Made by a program: the position numbers and the translations under genes. DNA of 30,876 nucleotides. Source: Bacilli bacterium. Lineage in GTDB: Bacteria > Bacillota_I > Bacilli_A > RF39 > UBA660. Under the pieces are notes generated by a model that saw nothing but the letters and a program-made list of their open reading frames with translations, ran no database searches and was not told the origin of the DNA. The stretch covers positions 1 through 30,876 of the forward strand of contig CAAERO010000006.1 in NCBI GenBank assembly GCA_900758495.1. Direction: 5' to 3'. Numbering within the stretch: the first letter of the stretch is position 1; the number at the start of each line of letters is the position of its first letter. Positions 14,904 through 23,238 of this stretch are shown here, in pieces.

Positions 14904-15630
14904 TACTATTAGTAGCTTTATTATCTTCACTTATTCTAGTTAATAACTGTTCATAAGTATTATATAACTCTTCACTACTAAACATTACTTTATCATTTTC
15001 TATATTCCAATAATTTTGATTAGTTATAAGAAAATTAAATACTTCTTTTAAACCAATAATAGTTTCTAACATATCATCAATAGCTTTTAAGTCTTCTTCT
15101 TTTTTACTCATATCTTGCATTAATTCATCAAGATAATATTCTTTATAATAATCATCTTCTCTTAAATTCTTATTTAAATAACTAAGTATAGTTTTCTCAC
15201 TAGTTAAATTAATATATTTTTCTCTTAAATTAGTTAATTCTAAACCAGTTGTATTTAAAAGCTTCATCGTATTAGTAAAGTTTTTAGCATCAGCTTTAAT
15301 ATTTTCTATTGTTAAAACTTTTTCTATTTTATCAGTACTATCTAAGGTAGTATATAAAGAGGTAAATAATTTTCTCTTGTCTTTTAAATATCTCTTAGCA
15401 GCTTTTTCTACTAACATATAGTCCCCACTAGTATTAATAGTATTTAGTCTTTTATCAATATTAGTATCTTTACTATTATTTTCTATCAACAAATTAATTT
15501 CTGTTACTTCTTTGGTTAAATCATTTTCCATTGTTAAATCATTTTTTATAAAATGACCAAATATAACTGTAACTGCAATTACTAAAATAGTAATAAGTAT
15601 TACTATGGTAATTAATAATTTCTTTTTCAT
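14899..15630 (-). CDS. Membrane-anchored coiled-coil protein of unknown function
   Basis: A 243-aa protein: a basic start, one transmembrane helix (about 4-27) and a long external region, almost all helical, rich in Lys, Glu, Asn and Leu, with likely coiled coils over residues 35-200. No Cys in the external part. I do not recognise a family. Its ATG overlaps the stop of the upstream DUF2974 gene by 4 bp (ATGA), so the two are co-translated and may function together, for example an anchored partner of the hydrolase. A hairpin overlaps the stop codon. Confidence 0.75.
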   Translation of the reverse strand: MKKKLLITIVILITILVIAVTVIFGHFIKNDLTMENDLTKEVTEINLLIENNSKDTNIDKRLNTINTSGDYMLVEKAAKRYLKDKRKLFTSLYTTLDSTDKIEKVLTIENIKADAKNFTNTMKLLNTTGLELTNLREKYINLTSEKTILSYLNKNLREDDYYKEYYLDELMQDMSKKEEDLKAIDDMLETIIGLKEVFNFLITNQNYWNIENDKVMFSSEELYNTYEQLLTRISEDNKATNSI

Positions 15631-16673
15631 AATACCTCTAAATCGCTATCTTTATAAGAAACACTAATCATTGCACTTAGTATTGTTTCTATATAACTAT
15701 AGACTTCCCTATCTATATTTTTCATATTCTTTAAGATATTTTTTATATCTTCCATAGTAACTTTTACTGGTTTAGTATATTCTTTACCAAGGTTTGTAAA
15801 TAGCGTTTCAAATGCATATTCTATTTTTTCTTGATTCAAGTTTTCAACTCCAGCGGTTGTTGATTCATGTAACTGGATACTAGATTTTGCTAATTCATTA
15901 GGAACAAATACTTGACCAAATACATTCCAAGAAGTTGGATAATGTTGTTCAAAAGCAAATAAGTTACTTGCTACTACTTGATAATTACTATTATTTAATA
16001 ATATACCAACACAAGACATAGAAGGAACTATATTATTAAGTTTTTTTAATACCTTCTTATATTTTAGACTATTATATTCTTCTAGTCTAAGACCTGGTCC
16101 ATCAAAGTTATCTACTGCTACTATCTTTTTTAATAGAGAATCTTCTAATTCCATAGCACTTACTAAAGCAAGATTACCTCCTTTAGAATGTCCTGTAACA
16201 TAAATAGCTTTATCTTCTTCTTTAATATTATCTTTAAGGTAGGAAACAGCAAGTTGTTGGGTTGTTGTTAGATATTTATAAGATATTCTAATATTTTCAA
16301 TCCACCCAATCAAAGAGCCATCTGTTCCTTTAAAACTAATTATCTTTTTATCATTTAAAATGAAAGTAACAGCACCAAATTGAGTTTCATTATCTCTTCT
16401 TTTAATAAAATTGGTTATTTTTAAATTTCTATATCTTTTAGAATTATTTATTATCTCTAACAATTCATAAGCTTTAGGAACCATTACACCAATATTTTCT
16501 TTCTGATATTTTTTAGCAAGGTGATAAAACTCTTCTAAAGTAATTTCATTTTGAAATGTTTCTACTGGTAAATATACTAATATTGCAAACAACAAATCAT
16601 CAATCTTATTAAATGTTGCTTCTTCTAAATCTAAATTTTTATAGTAATTTAAATAATCTATTATTGTATACAT
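15627..16673 (-). CDS. DUF2974 (Mbeg1-like) alpha/beta-hydrolase
   Basis: A 348-aa lipase-like protein. The nucleophile elbow GHSKGGN is at about residues 160-166. It is preceded by the oxyanion strand (ISFKGTDGSLIGW) and followed by VDNFDGPG with a candidate catalytic Asp. This is the motif set of the DUF2974/Mbeg1-like family found in many Bacillota. No signal peptide, so cytoplasmic. The substrate is unknown. The ATG follows GGGAG. It is 16 bp after the DUF362 gene and overlaps the anchored coiled-coil gene downstream, so all three are likely one transcript. Confidence 0.85.
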   Translation of the reverse strand: MYTIIDYLNYYKNLDLEEATFNKIDDLLFAILVYLPVETFQNEITLEEFYHLAKKYQKENIGVMVPKAYELLEIINNSKRYRNLKITNFIKRRDNETQFGAVTFILNDKKIISFKGTDGSLIGWIENIRISYKYLTTTQQLAVSYLKDNIKEEDKAIYVTGHSKGGNLALVSAMELEDSLLKKIVAVDNFDGPGLRLEEYNSLKYKKVLKKLNNIVPSMSCVGILLNNSNYQVVASNLFAFEQHYPTSWNVFGQVFVPNELAKSSIQLHESTTAGVENLNQEKIEYAFETLFTNLGKEYTKPVKVTMEDIKNILKNMKNIDREVYSYIETILSAMISVSYKDSDLEVL

Positions 16674-16689
16674 CTTTTACTCCCATTAA

Positions 16690-17577
16690 TTAATCTATAT
16701 TTATGACCTCATAATCAGTAGTACCAATACCAAGACTTTCAGCTGTTTCTACAATATGAATAGCATGTTTTTCTTCCATTCTTTTGATTAATGATGTTTT
16801 TCCTTCATCTTTAGAATTAATAATAGCATCATAACAACACTTATCAAGGGCGACTGGGTCTAAACTAGCATATATTCCAATATCAGCCATTTCTGGTTCA
16901 CTTGGATTAGGATCACAATCACAGTCAATAGATATTTTATTAGCGACATTGATATAAGCCATATTATCACTACCAAAATAATCAATTACTGCTTTATCAG
17001 CTTCTGCCATGCTTTCTAAAAAACCATCTTGGTCTTCAGTATAATTCCATAATTCAGCAGGAGAAGTTGTTCTACCAACGGAATGAATCCAAACTTTTCC
17101 GTTACTAGAAGCTACACCAATAGAAATATTTTTTAATGCTCCTCCAAAGCCTCCCATCTTATGACCTTTAAAGTGTGATAATACTAACATTGAATCATAG
17201 TTGTTAATATGACTTCCTACTATATTTTTATTTTGTAAATGTCCTTGATAGTTAACAGGTATTTCAATACTTCCTTCACTATCCATAATATCAACTTCTG
17301 CTATATCACAGAATCCATGTGCTTTAGCAGTTGCTAAATGATCTTCTGTTTTCATTCTCTTACCAGGATAAGCAGTATTACATTCAACTATTGTTCCATT
17401 TAGTTTATGAACTAAATCTTTAATTAAATTAGGATCAAGATAATTATGTCCTCCCATTTCTCCCGTTGATATTTTAACAGCTACTCGTCCTTTTAATTCT
17501 CTATTTAAGGCTTTATAGATTGCTAATAGTCCTTCCCTAGTAATATTTCTTGTAAAATAAACTTTTGCTCTTTCCAT
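16690..17577 (-). CDS. DUF362 domain protein
   Basis: A 295-aa protein of the DUF362 family: the N-terminal strand-helix, then LVLSHFKGHKMGGFGGALKNISIG (broken here for length at FKGHKMGGFGGALKN), and Cys/Asp-rich CDCDPNP followed by DIGIYASLDPVALD. DUF362 proteins often carry ferredoxin domains; this one lacks the 4Fe-4S motif and has only the core. Function is not established. The frame opens at an ATG 24 bp upstream, but GGGAAAGGA lies inside that extension at correct distance to the ATG at 17575-17577, so the latter is used. Confidence 0.88.
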   Translation of the reverse strand: MERAKVYFTRNITREGLLAIYKALNRELKGRVAVKISTGEMGGHNYLDPNLIKDLVHKLNGTIVECNTAYPGKRMKTEDHLATAKAHGFCDIAEVDIMDSEGSIEIPVNYQGHLQNKNIVGSHINNYDSMLVLSHFKGHKMGGFGGALKNISIGVASSNGKVWIHSVGRTTSPAELWNYTEDQDGFLESMAEADKAVIDYFGSDNMAYINVANKISIDCDCDPNPSEPEMADIGIYASLDPVALDKCCYDAIINSKDEGKTSLIKRMEEKHAIHIVETAESLGIGTTDYEVINID

Positions 17578-17610
17578 ATTTTTTCCTTTCCCTAAATTCA
17601 TTATATATCA

Positions 17611-18113
17611 TTATTTTAAGTATTGCACGAATTTGTTAGATTTCTTTGCTGTATAAAAAATAAGTGGTAATACTATATATATTAGTAATAAGGAAAAAAC
17701 ACCAATACACTTCTTAAACAAACATAACCATTTATATTTAAATTTCCAAGTATTTCTTGACTATAATTCCAACATCCTTTCCCTGCTATCTTATCCATTC
17801 CAAATCCTGAAAAATATTCAAGTATATCAGTTGTTATAACACTAGTTAAAAATACTTTTAACAGTTTCTTTCTATCTTTATAAGTTAGAAAATAAAGCAT
17901 AATTGACCCAGTAGCATAAATATTAATCCAAGGTAAAAAGTTACCTCCTCGCCAATAAAATGTTTTCATACCACCATTAAAATAATAAAAAATTAACTCA
18001 TAAAGAAAACCAAACATACCAGTTATTACAACTAATAAACAAAAAATACCTATCATTGTTTCTTTATCAAACTTAATATCTTCATTTAGATATTTTAAAT
18101 ACTTCTCTTTCAT
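17611..18113 (-). pseudogene. PF06541-type membrane protein (putative ABC transporter type IV), frameshifted near the 3' end
   Basis: The 143-aa open frame has about four hydrophobic segments and the family core YELIFYYFNGGMKTFYWRGG followed by FLPWINIYATG and the LNINGYVCLRS segment. It stops early at 17682. One base away the frame continues as SLLLIYIVLPLIFYTAKK plus SNKFVQYLK and stops at 17611-17613, completing the last membrane helix and Lys-rich end of the family. The break lies at a run of six A on the plus strand (17694-17699); one more base would restore it. Either a real late frameshift, which may be tolerated, or a homopolymer error. No ATP-binding partner is nearby. Confidence 0.7.
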
Positions 18114-18128
18114 ACTGCTTAAATCTCT

Positions 18129-18680
18129 TTAATTCTTTTTATATAGGAAACACTCTTCATCATGGGAATAGATAATACCTACTGCTTGTAAATAAGAATA
18201 GATAATAACACTTCCCACAAACTTCATCCCTCTTTTTTTTAAATCTTTAGAAATATTATCAGACAGTTCATTAGTTGTTTTGTCTATCTCATAAAGTATT
18301 TCTTCATTAGTAAAAGTTTTCAAATAGTTTCTAAAACTACCATACTCTTCCCTAATATTTTTAAATATTTTAGCATTACTTAGACTAGCTTTAATTTTTA
18401 ATTTATTTCTAATAATATTTTTATTATTTATTAATTCATCAATCTTATCATCACTGTAATTACATATTTTATCTAAATTAAAGTTATCATATGCTTTTCT
18501 AAAGTCTTCTCTTTTATTTAAAATACATTCCCAAGAAAGTCCTGCTTGAAATGATTCTAATAATAACATTTCAAACAAGTAGTTATCATCTAAATTAAGA
18601 TGGCACCACTCTTCATCATGATATTTAACATACAAGGAATTATCTAAGTTACACCATTTACATCTAATAATTTTCATCAC
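18129..18680 (-). CDS. tag: DNA-3-methyladenine glycosylase I
   Basis: Base-excision enzyme removing 3-methyladenine from DNA. The Tag family pattern is complete: the N-terminal RCKWC with YHDEEW, then LFEMLLLESFQAGLSW with the catalytic-pocket Glu, KRxxFR, and the C-terminal His and Cys (SHDEECF). The first Cys and His pair with the late His and Cys to hold a structural zinc. Length 183 aa is normal. A GTG and an ATG stand side by side at the start (GTGATG) directly after GAGG; either may be used. It lies 5 bp after the helicase gene and is probably read from its transcript. Confidence 0.95.
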   Translation of the reverse strand: MMKIIRCKWCNLDNSLYVKYHDEEWCHLNLDDNYLFEMLLLESFQAGLSWECILNKREDFRKAYDNFNLDKICNYSDDKIDELINNKNIIRNKLKIKASLSNAKIFKNIREEYGSFRNYLKTFTNEEILYEIDKTTNELSDNISKDLKKRGMKFVGSVIIYSYLQAVGIIYSHDEECFLYKKN

Positions 18681-18685
18681 CTCAT

Positions 18686-20452
18686 TTATATATATTGATC
18701 ATCTATAATTTCTAAAGTTTTTTCCATATATTTTCTAAACCCATCATTTTTCCAAAAGCCAAGACGAACCCCATCAATCCCACGGGTTAATAAAACATAA
18801 TAGTTATTTAAAACTTGTAAAGTGAATTCACGTTTATAGTATTCATCTTTCATTTCTTCTTTTTTGTAATTACTATTTCTATTTTTTAAATTAGCAGGAT
18901 TACCTTTTAGTTTACCATTACTATCTACTTCAAGATCATTTCCAATTAAAACTCCCACTTTGTTTAAATCTAATCCCTGAACAGAAAATATAGAACCTAT
19001 CTGAAATTTAGCATCACTATCATGAGAATTCAACCAATCTTCTTGAGTAGAATTCCATCTGTAATGGATATCACCTTCATGCCATTGTTTAATTTTTGAA
19101 TCTCTTCCTTCTTTTAAGCTCCAAGGTTCAACAAGGCCTGCCAGAATTCTGTTAATATGATTTTTGTTATGAGTTCTATCATTTCCTAACCATTTTGTTA
19201 AATTATGAAGTGGTTCTGTTTTAAAATAGCCAAAATATGCATCAATTGACTTATCCCTAAAAACATCTCTATTAAAATTCGGATTGAAATTTGCAAGTTC
19301 TGACTCTAATAAACCTGTATCTTTATAAAGAAGGTACTTTATTCCATTTATATAATCATCAGATGTATAATTTTTTCCTACTGGTGATTTAATTCTAAAT
19401 TGAGTCTTCAAAAATCTTTTTTCATAGCCATTAGTTAACTCTTTAAACATTTCCCTTGAAATATTAGCTGGTCTAACTTTTTGAAATATATCATACATAA
19501 GGATTATTTGTTTTCCTATCTTTTGTAAGATTTCAAGATGAGAATTACAGTCTTTATATTTTGATCTTTTGTATACTTTATTATGTGTAGGTTGTTGTTT
19601 ACCATAACGTCTTGAAAGCTTATGTGCTTCATCTACTATGATAATATCATATTCTTTATCTTCATTAATGACTTTATTTGAAGTGCTAACCTTAAAATAA
19701 TCATCCTCTTGCATACCATAAGCTTCAAAAATATTTCTAGCAGTTTTTTCCCAATTTGGTTGAACAAGAACCCTTATTTTCTTTTTATGTTTATCATCTT
19801 TTTCTTTATTAATATCTAATAATTCAGCTACAAGATGAGTTAATAAAACTGTCTTTCCTGTTCCTGCATCTCCATTTACTACATAATTTTTACTTGGATT
19901 TGCAATTATTTCTTCTAATAATTTTTCTTGATTCTCACTTAAAGTTTTAATAGGGCTATATTTAAATAAGACATTATTTCTAAGTTCATTAAGAGTTGGT
20001 GTGTTAACCCATTTTCGTTTCTTATAAAGTTCTTCTTCCCACACTTTTAAAATTACATCTGATTCAATATCATCACTTTTGGCATATGTAGTAGCTTTTT
20101 GCCCATCATTAATGTTAATAAGGTTACAACCATCAGTACGAAAATAGACAATAAAACGATTTTCAATATCATTAAGAACCGTTCCGTTAAACTCTTCTGA
20201 AAATATTACTATTACTTCCTTAAAATTAGCTTTTATAAATTCTTCTTTATTTTTATCTTTAGTATAATGATCATTGTTTCTACGCCTAAAATTAGTGGTT
20301 TGCCCAATATAAAAGCCAGTATCACTTTTATATATATAAATTGCATCTCCATTTTCCAAAGATTTTTTCTGTCCCTCAGTAAGTTTTAAAGGATTTTTAT
20401 TAATTAATTCTTTTCCATCCAGTGAAAATTCAATAATATCATAATTTATCAT
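18686..20452 (-). CDS. GIY-YIG nuclease domain fused to DUF2075 helicase
   Basis: A 588-aa fusion. Residues about 36-105 form a GIY-YIG endonuclease domain: IYIY (38-41), YIGQT (48-52), an Arg cluster (56-58) and Glu97 in NDIENRF, matching the catalytic Tyr, Tyr, Arg and Glu. Residues about 170-580 form a DUF2075 superfamily 1-like ATPase: Walker A GDAGTGKT (194-201), DEAH (274-277), the SVQGLDL motif and a late YVLLTRG motif. DUF2075 ATPases include Schlafen-related helicases, often in defence or mobile contexts. It overlaps the MazG-like gene upstream by 14 bp, so the two are co-translated. Role inferred, not shown: nucleic acid cleavage and unwinding in genome defence or repair. Confidence 0.9.
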   Translation of the reverse strand: MINYDIIEFSLDGKELINKNPLKLTEGQKKSLENGDAIYIYKSDTGFYIGQTTNFRRRNNDHYTKDKNKEEFIKANFKEVIVIFSEEFNGTVLNDIENRFIVYFRTDGCNLININDGQKATTYAKSDDIESDVILKVWEEELYKKRKWVNTPTLNELRNNVLFKYSPIKTLSENQEKLLEEIIANPSKNYVVNGDAGTGKTVLLTHLVAELLDINKEKDDKHKKKIRVLVQPNWEKTARNIFEAYGMQEDDYFKVSTSNKVINEDKEYDIIIVDEAHKLSRRYGKQQPTHNKVYKRSKYKDCNSHLEILQKIGKQIILMYDIFQKVRPANISREMFKELTNGYEKRFLKTQFRIKSPVGKNYTSDDYINGIKYLLYKDTGLLESELANFNPNFNRDVFRDKSIDAYFGYFKTEPLHNLTKWLGNDRTHNKNHINRILAGLVEPWSLKEGRDSKIKQWHEGDIHYRWNSTQEDWLNSHDSDAKFQIGSIFSVQGLDLNKVGVLIGNDLEVDSNGKLKGNPANLKNRNSNYKKEEMKDEYYKREFTLQVLNNYYVLLTRGIDGVRLGFWKNDGFRKYMEKTLEIIDDQYI

Positions 20453-20765
20453 ACTTTGTTGAAACTCCCTTCGCTTTAGAAATTGGATACTTCACCTCTG
20501 TTTCATCCATTTTTTTATTTACAATTTCTATGATATCAACACCAAGTACCTGTGACATTTGTAAACAATAGTTAGTAACATCAGCTAATTCCTTAAGTAC
20601 CTCTTCTTTATTGTAGTTATCACTATTCCACTGAAAACATTCAAGTAGTTCTCCCGCTTCAATTGATATTGATTTAGCTAGATTAACTGGAGAATGAAAT
20701 TGATCCCATTCTCTATCTTGATTAAACTTTTTAATTCTTAATAATAATTCATCTAATTTTTCCAT
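20439..20765 (-). CDS. MazG-like nucleotide pyrophosphohydrolase
   Basis: A 108-aa all-helical protein of the MazG-like/dUTPase superfamily. The metal-binding pattern ExxE...ExxD is visible as SIEAGELLECFQW (about 30-42) and KELADVTNYCLQM (about 59-71). Such enzymes split nucleoside triphosphates to monophosphate and pyrophosphate. Single-domain forms occur as house-cleaning enzymes and in defence operons. The gene starts after TTGGAGG and an extended -10 promoter, and its 3' end overlaps the GIY-YIG/DUF2075 gene by 14 bp. The overlap implies fixed stoichiometry and a shared job. Confidence 0.92.
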   Translation of the reverse strand: MEKLDELLLRIKKFNQDREWDQFHSPVNLAKSISIEAGELLECFQWNSDNYNKEEVLKELADVTNYCLQMSQVLGVDIIEIVNKKMDETEVKYPISKAKGVSTKYDKL

Positions 20766-20810
20766 GCATTTCCTCCAACTTGGTGATATAAATAGTTCTT
20801 TTCCAATATC

Positions 20811-20819
20811 AGTATAGCA
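20811..20819 (-). promoter_or_regulatory. Extended -10 promoter of the MazG-helicase operon
   Basis: TGCTATACT on the minus strand, about 45 bp before the MazG-like ATG. The -35 is poor. The same TGCTATACT occurs before the surface protein gene at 30706-30714. Confidence 0.5.
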
Positions 20820-20886
20820 TTAAACATTAGTTTTCGCTACCTTAATCTATAATCTAGTTTTCCTGATTACAATCAATTTCTAGTAT

Positions 20887-21741
20887 TCATTCTAATATGA
20901 ACTCTACTCTTTTTAATAGTTCATTTATAAATAACTCTTCATTTATTTTATAAATATAGCTATACTTTTTACCAATATCTTTCAGACTCATCCCACTTAC
21001 ATATACATCTTTTCTATCAAGTATTATATATCTATCATGTAAGGGATTATTATTTATAAATGAAATATTATTATACTGACTATTATATTTTTTTAGTAAA
21101 ATACTATCTAAGTTTTTTGATAAAATAATAATATTTTTATTAATAGTTCTTAACATATCTAATAATTCTTTATTAGCATAATTATCTATAATTATAATTT
21201 CTTCTTTGGCACTATTTAGTAAATCTAGTAAGATACTATAAGCATCATATATTTTACCATCATAAATAATAGATGTTTGTTTAGAAGACATCTTATCAAA
21301 TGACTCTTATAATTTTAATATTCTATTTTCATGATTAACTAACATACTATCTTTATTACTACTTGATAAGTACTTTCTCATATAAACAAAAGCATCTATT
21401 ATCTGCATACTCATTATATCTGCAACTGGTGTTCTTAATATAGTTGCAAGCATAGCAACACCTTGTTCTGTGAATACAAATGGTAATTTTCTTTAGCCAC
21501 CATAATTATTTAAACTTGAAGTCCCAACTTGGGACTTCAAATTTAAATATTCCTCCTTATCTAGTTGAAACATATATCGTTCTGGAAACTTATTAATGTG
21601 TCTTTTTACAGCTTGATTAATAGTTTTTGTACCATTTGAACATTCATACAGTCTAGCAAGGTCAGAATCTAGCATCACCTGCTTACCTCTTATTTCATAT
21701 ATCATATTCTCTATTTTTTCTTCTTTTATAACATCATTCAT
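20887..21741 (-). pseudogene. ORF6N domain protein, broken by two in-frame stops
   Basis: One reading frame runs from the ATG at 21739-21741 (after AGGGAGG) to 20887. The N-terminal part is an ORF6N DNA-binding domain: IRGKQVMLDSDLARLYE, AVKRHINKFPERYMFQL. It continues with LPFVFTEQGVAMLATILR and IIDAFVYMRKYL, then a PLD-like C-terminal domain (IYDAYSILLDL, IIIIDNYANK, DRYIILD, SGMSLKDIGKK). Two TAA codons interrupt it: one after NYGG (21493-21495), where the family has Arg, and one after RILKL, at 21310-21312, where the family has Glu. Frame is kept throughout, so these are point nonsense changes. The phage-like ORF6N proteins act as DNA-binding regulators. Confidence 0.88.
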
Positions 21742-21767
21742 ATTTTTACTTTCCTCCCTATACAAAA

Positions 21768-21799
21768 AGGGTATACCTCTTCTCATGAAAAGATATACC
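21768..21799. repeat. Imperfect palindrome upstream of the ORF6N pseudogene
   Basis: Arms GGGTATA/TATACCC (near 21768 and 21799) with a partly paired interior. It lies in the expected leader of the ORF6N gene and may be an old operator or leader hairpin. Confidence 0.35.
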
Positions 21800-21928
21800 C
21801 ACAACATGCATGTAGTTTTTCCTGACTAAAAATTACACACTTTATCGTCCAAATTGTCATATTAACATGTCAAGTAATTAATACATTCATATTGTATCAA
21901 GCATTTGTTTTCTGTGCAATAAATAAAT

Positions 21929-23169
21929 TTATAAATCCATACTGTTTTTGTTCAATAAAAACTTTTTTAACCCAATGACTAAAATTCCTTCTTCAGTAAA
22001 CCATGGTTTCTTATCATTATTTACAACAATAATCTTTTTAAAATTATCAGGAATATTCATTAGTGGTCTTTCTTCTTGTAATGTCTTTTCTCTTGTAGGA
22101 AGACTTAATGCTGATTGAATATAATATCTTTTATTAAATTGATTACATACAAAATCAACCTCAACCTGTTTTTTTTCATTCTTATCACGTATTTCTACTA
22201 TTCCTACATCAACATTATATCCTCTATATAATAGTTCATTATAAATAATATTTTCCATAATGTAAGTTTCTTCTTGTTGTCTAAAATTCAATCTACAATT
22301 TCTTAATCCAATATCAGAAAAATAGAATTTATATGGTGTTTGAATATATTTTTTGTCCTTTATATCATATCTTTCTGCTTTTTCTATTAAAAAAGCATCT
22401 TGTACATATTTTATATATGACGTTAAAGTATTAACCGAAATATCTTTAATACCATTCTTTCAAATATATTAAAAAGTTTATTAGGATTAGTAAGAGGACC
22501 TATAGATGAAGCTAGAATATTAATAACAGAGTCCAACACATCAACTCTTTGTATATTGTTTCTTTCAACTATATCGCTTATATAAGTTTTTTCAAATAAT
22601 TGTTTTAAGTAATTACTTTTTTCAATTTCACTTTTAAATGACAATATTCTAGGTAATCCACCATAAGTAATATATTGTTCCCATGCTTCATTTTTATCTT
22701 CCTCAAATGAAGAATAAAATTCAGAAAACTTAAAGGATAAACTCTTATTTCATCTCCACGTCCCCTAAATTCCGTTATTATATCAGATGATAAAAATTTA
22801 GAATTACCTCCCGTAACATATATATCTAAATTTCTTATATGCAAGAAACCATTTAAAACCGATTCAAAATCATCAACTTTTTGAATCTCATCCAAGATTA
22901 AATAATACATATTATCGTCAACAATTAGACCTCTCACATATTCATCTAATTTATCTGGATTTAAAAAAGAGTTATTTTTTCTTTCATCTAAATCTAATTT
23001 AATAATATGATTTTCTTTAACACCGGTATCTAATAAATAAGTCTTATACAAAGAATCAAGTAAAAAAAGATTTCCCACATCTTCTAATACCAGTTACAAC
23101 TTTTACTAAACCATTTTCCTTTTTATCTATTATTCTATTAAGATAAACCTCTCTTTTTATTTTTTTCAT
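21929..23169 (-). pseudogene. AAA ATPase with DUF4143 domain, several frameshifts
   Basis: Joining frames on the minus strand gives one AAA-type ATPase: start MKKIKREVYLNRIIDKK (ATG 23167-23169 after GGAGG), Walker A TGIRRCGKS, Walker B YYLILDEIQKV, then GNSKFLSSDI, EFRGRGDEIRVYPLSF, AWEQYITYGGLP, and a C-terminal DUF4143 nuclease-like domain ending LVIGLKKFLL. The frame breaks at A7 (23062-23068), at A4 (22725-22728) and near 22450. Each is a single-base change. Such ATPases are abundant, mobile-like genes in gut bacteria, with unknown role. With three breaks it is dead unless the assembly is faulty. Confidence 0.88.
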
Positions 23170-23179
23170 TGCATACCTC

Positions 23180-23219
23180 CATTGAATATTTTTTACGCAA
23201 ACGTAAAAAATATTCAGTG
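23180..23219. repeat. 18-bp hairpin between the rRNA methyltransferase and the ATPase pseudogene
   Basis: Arms 23180-23197 and 23202-23219 pair over 18 bp with one G-T pair and a CAAA (or TTTG) loop. It lies 19 bp after the methyltransferase stop and 10 bp before the ATPase ATG. The T run is inside the stem, so it may stop the upstream transcript or act as a leader structure. Confidence 0.7.
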
Positions 23220-23238
23220 AGGTATAATATGGTTCTTA

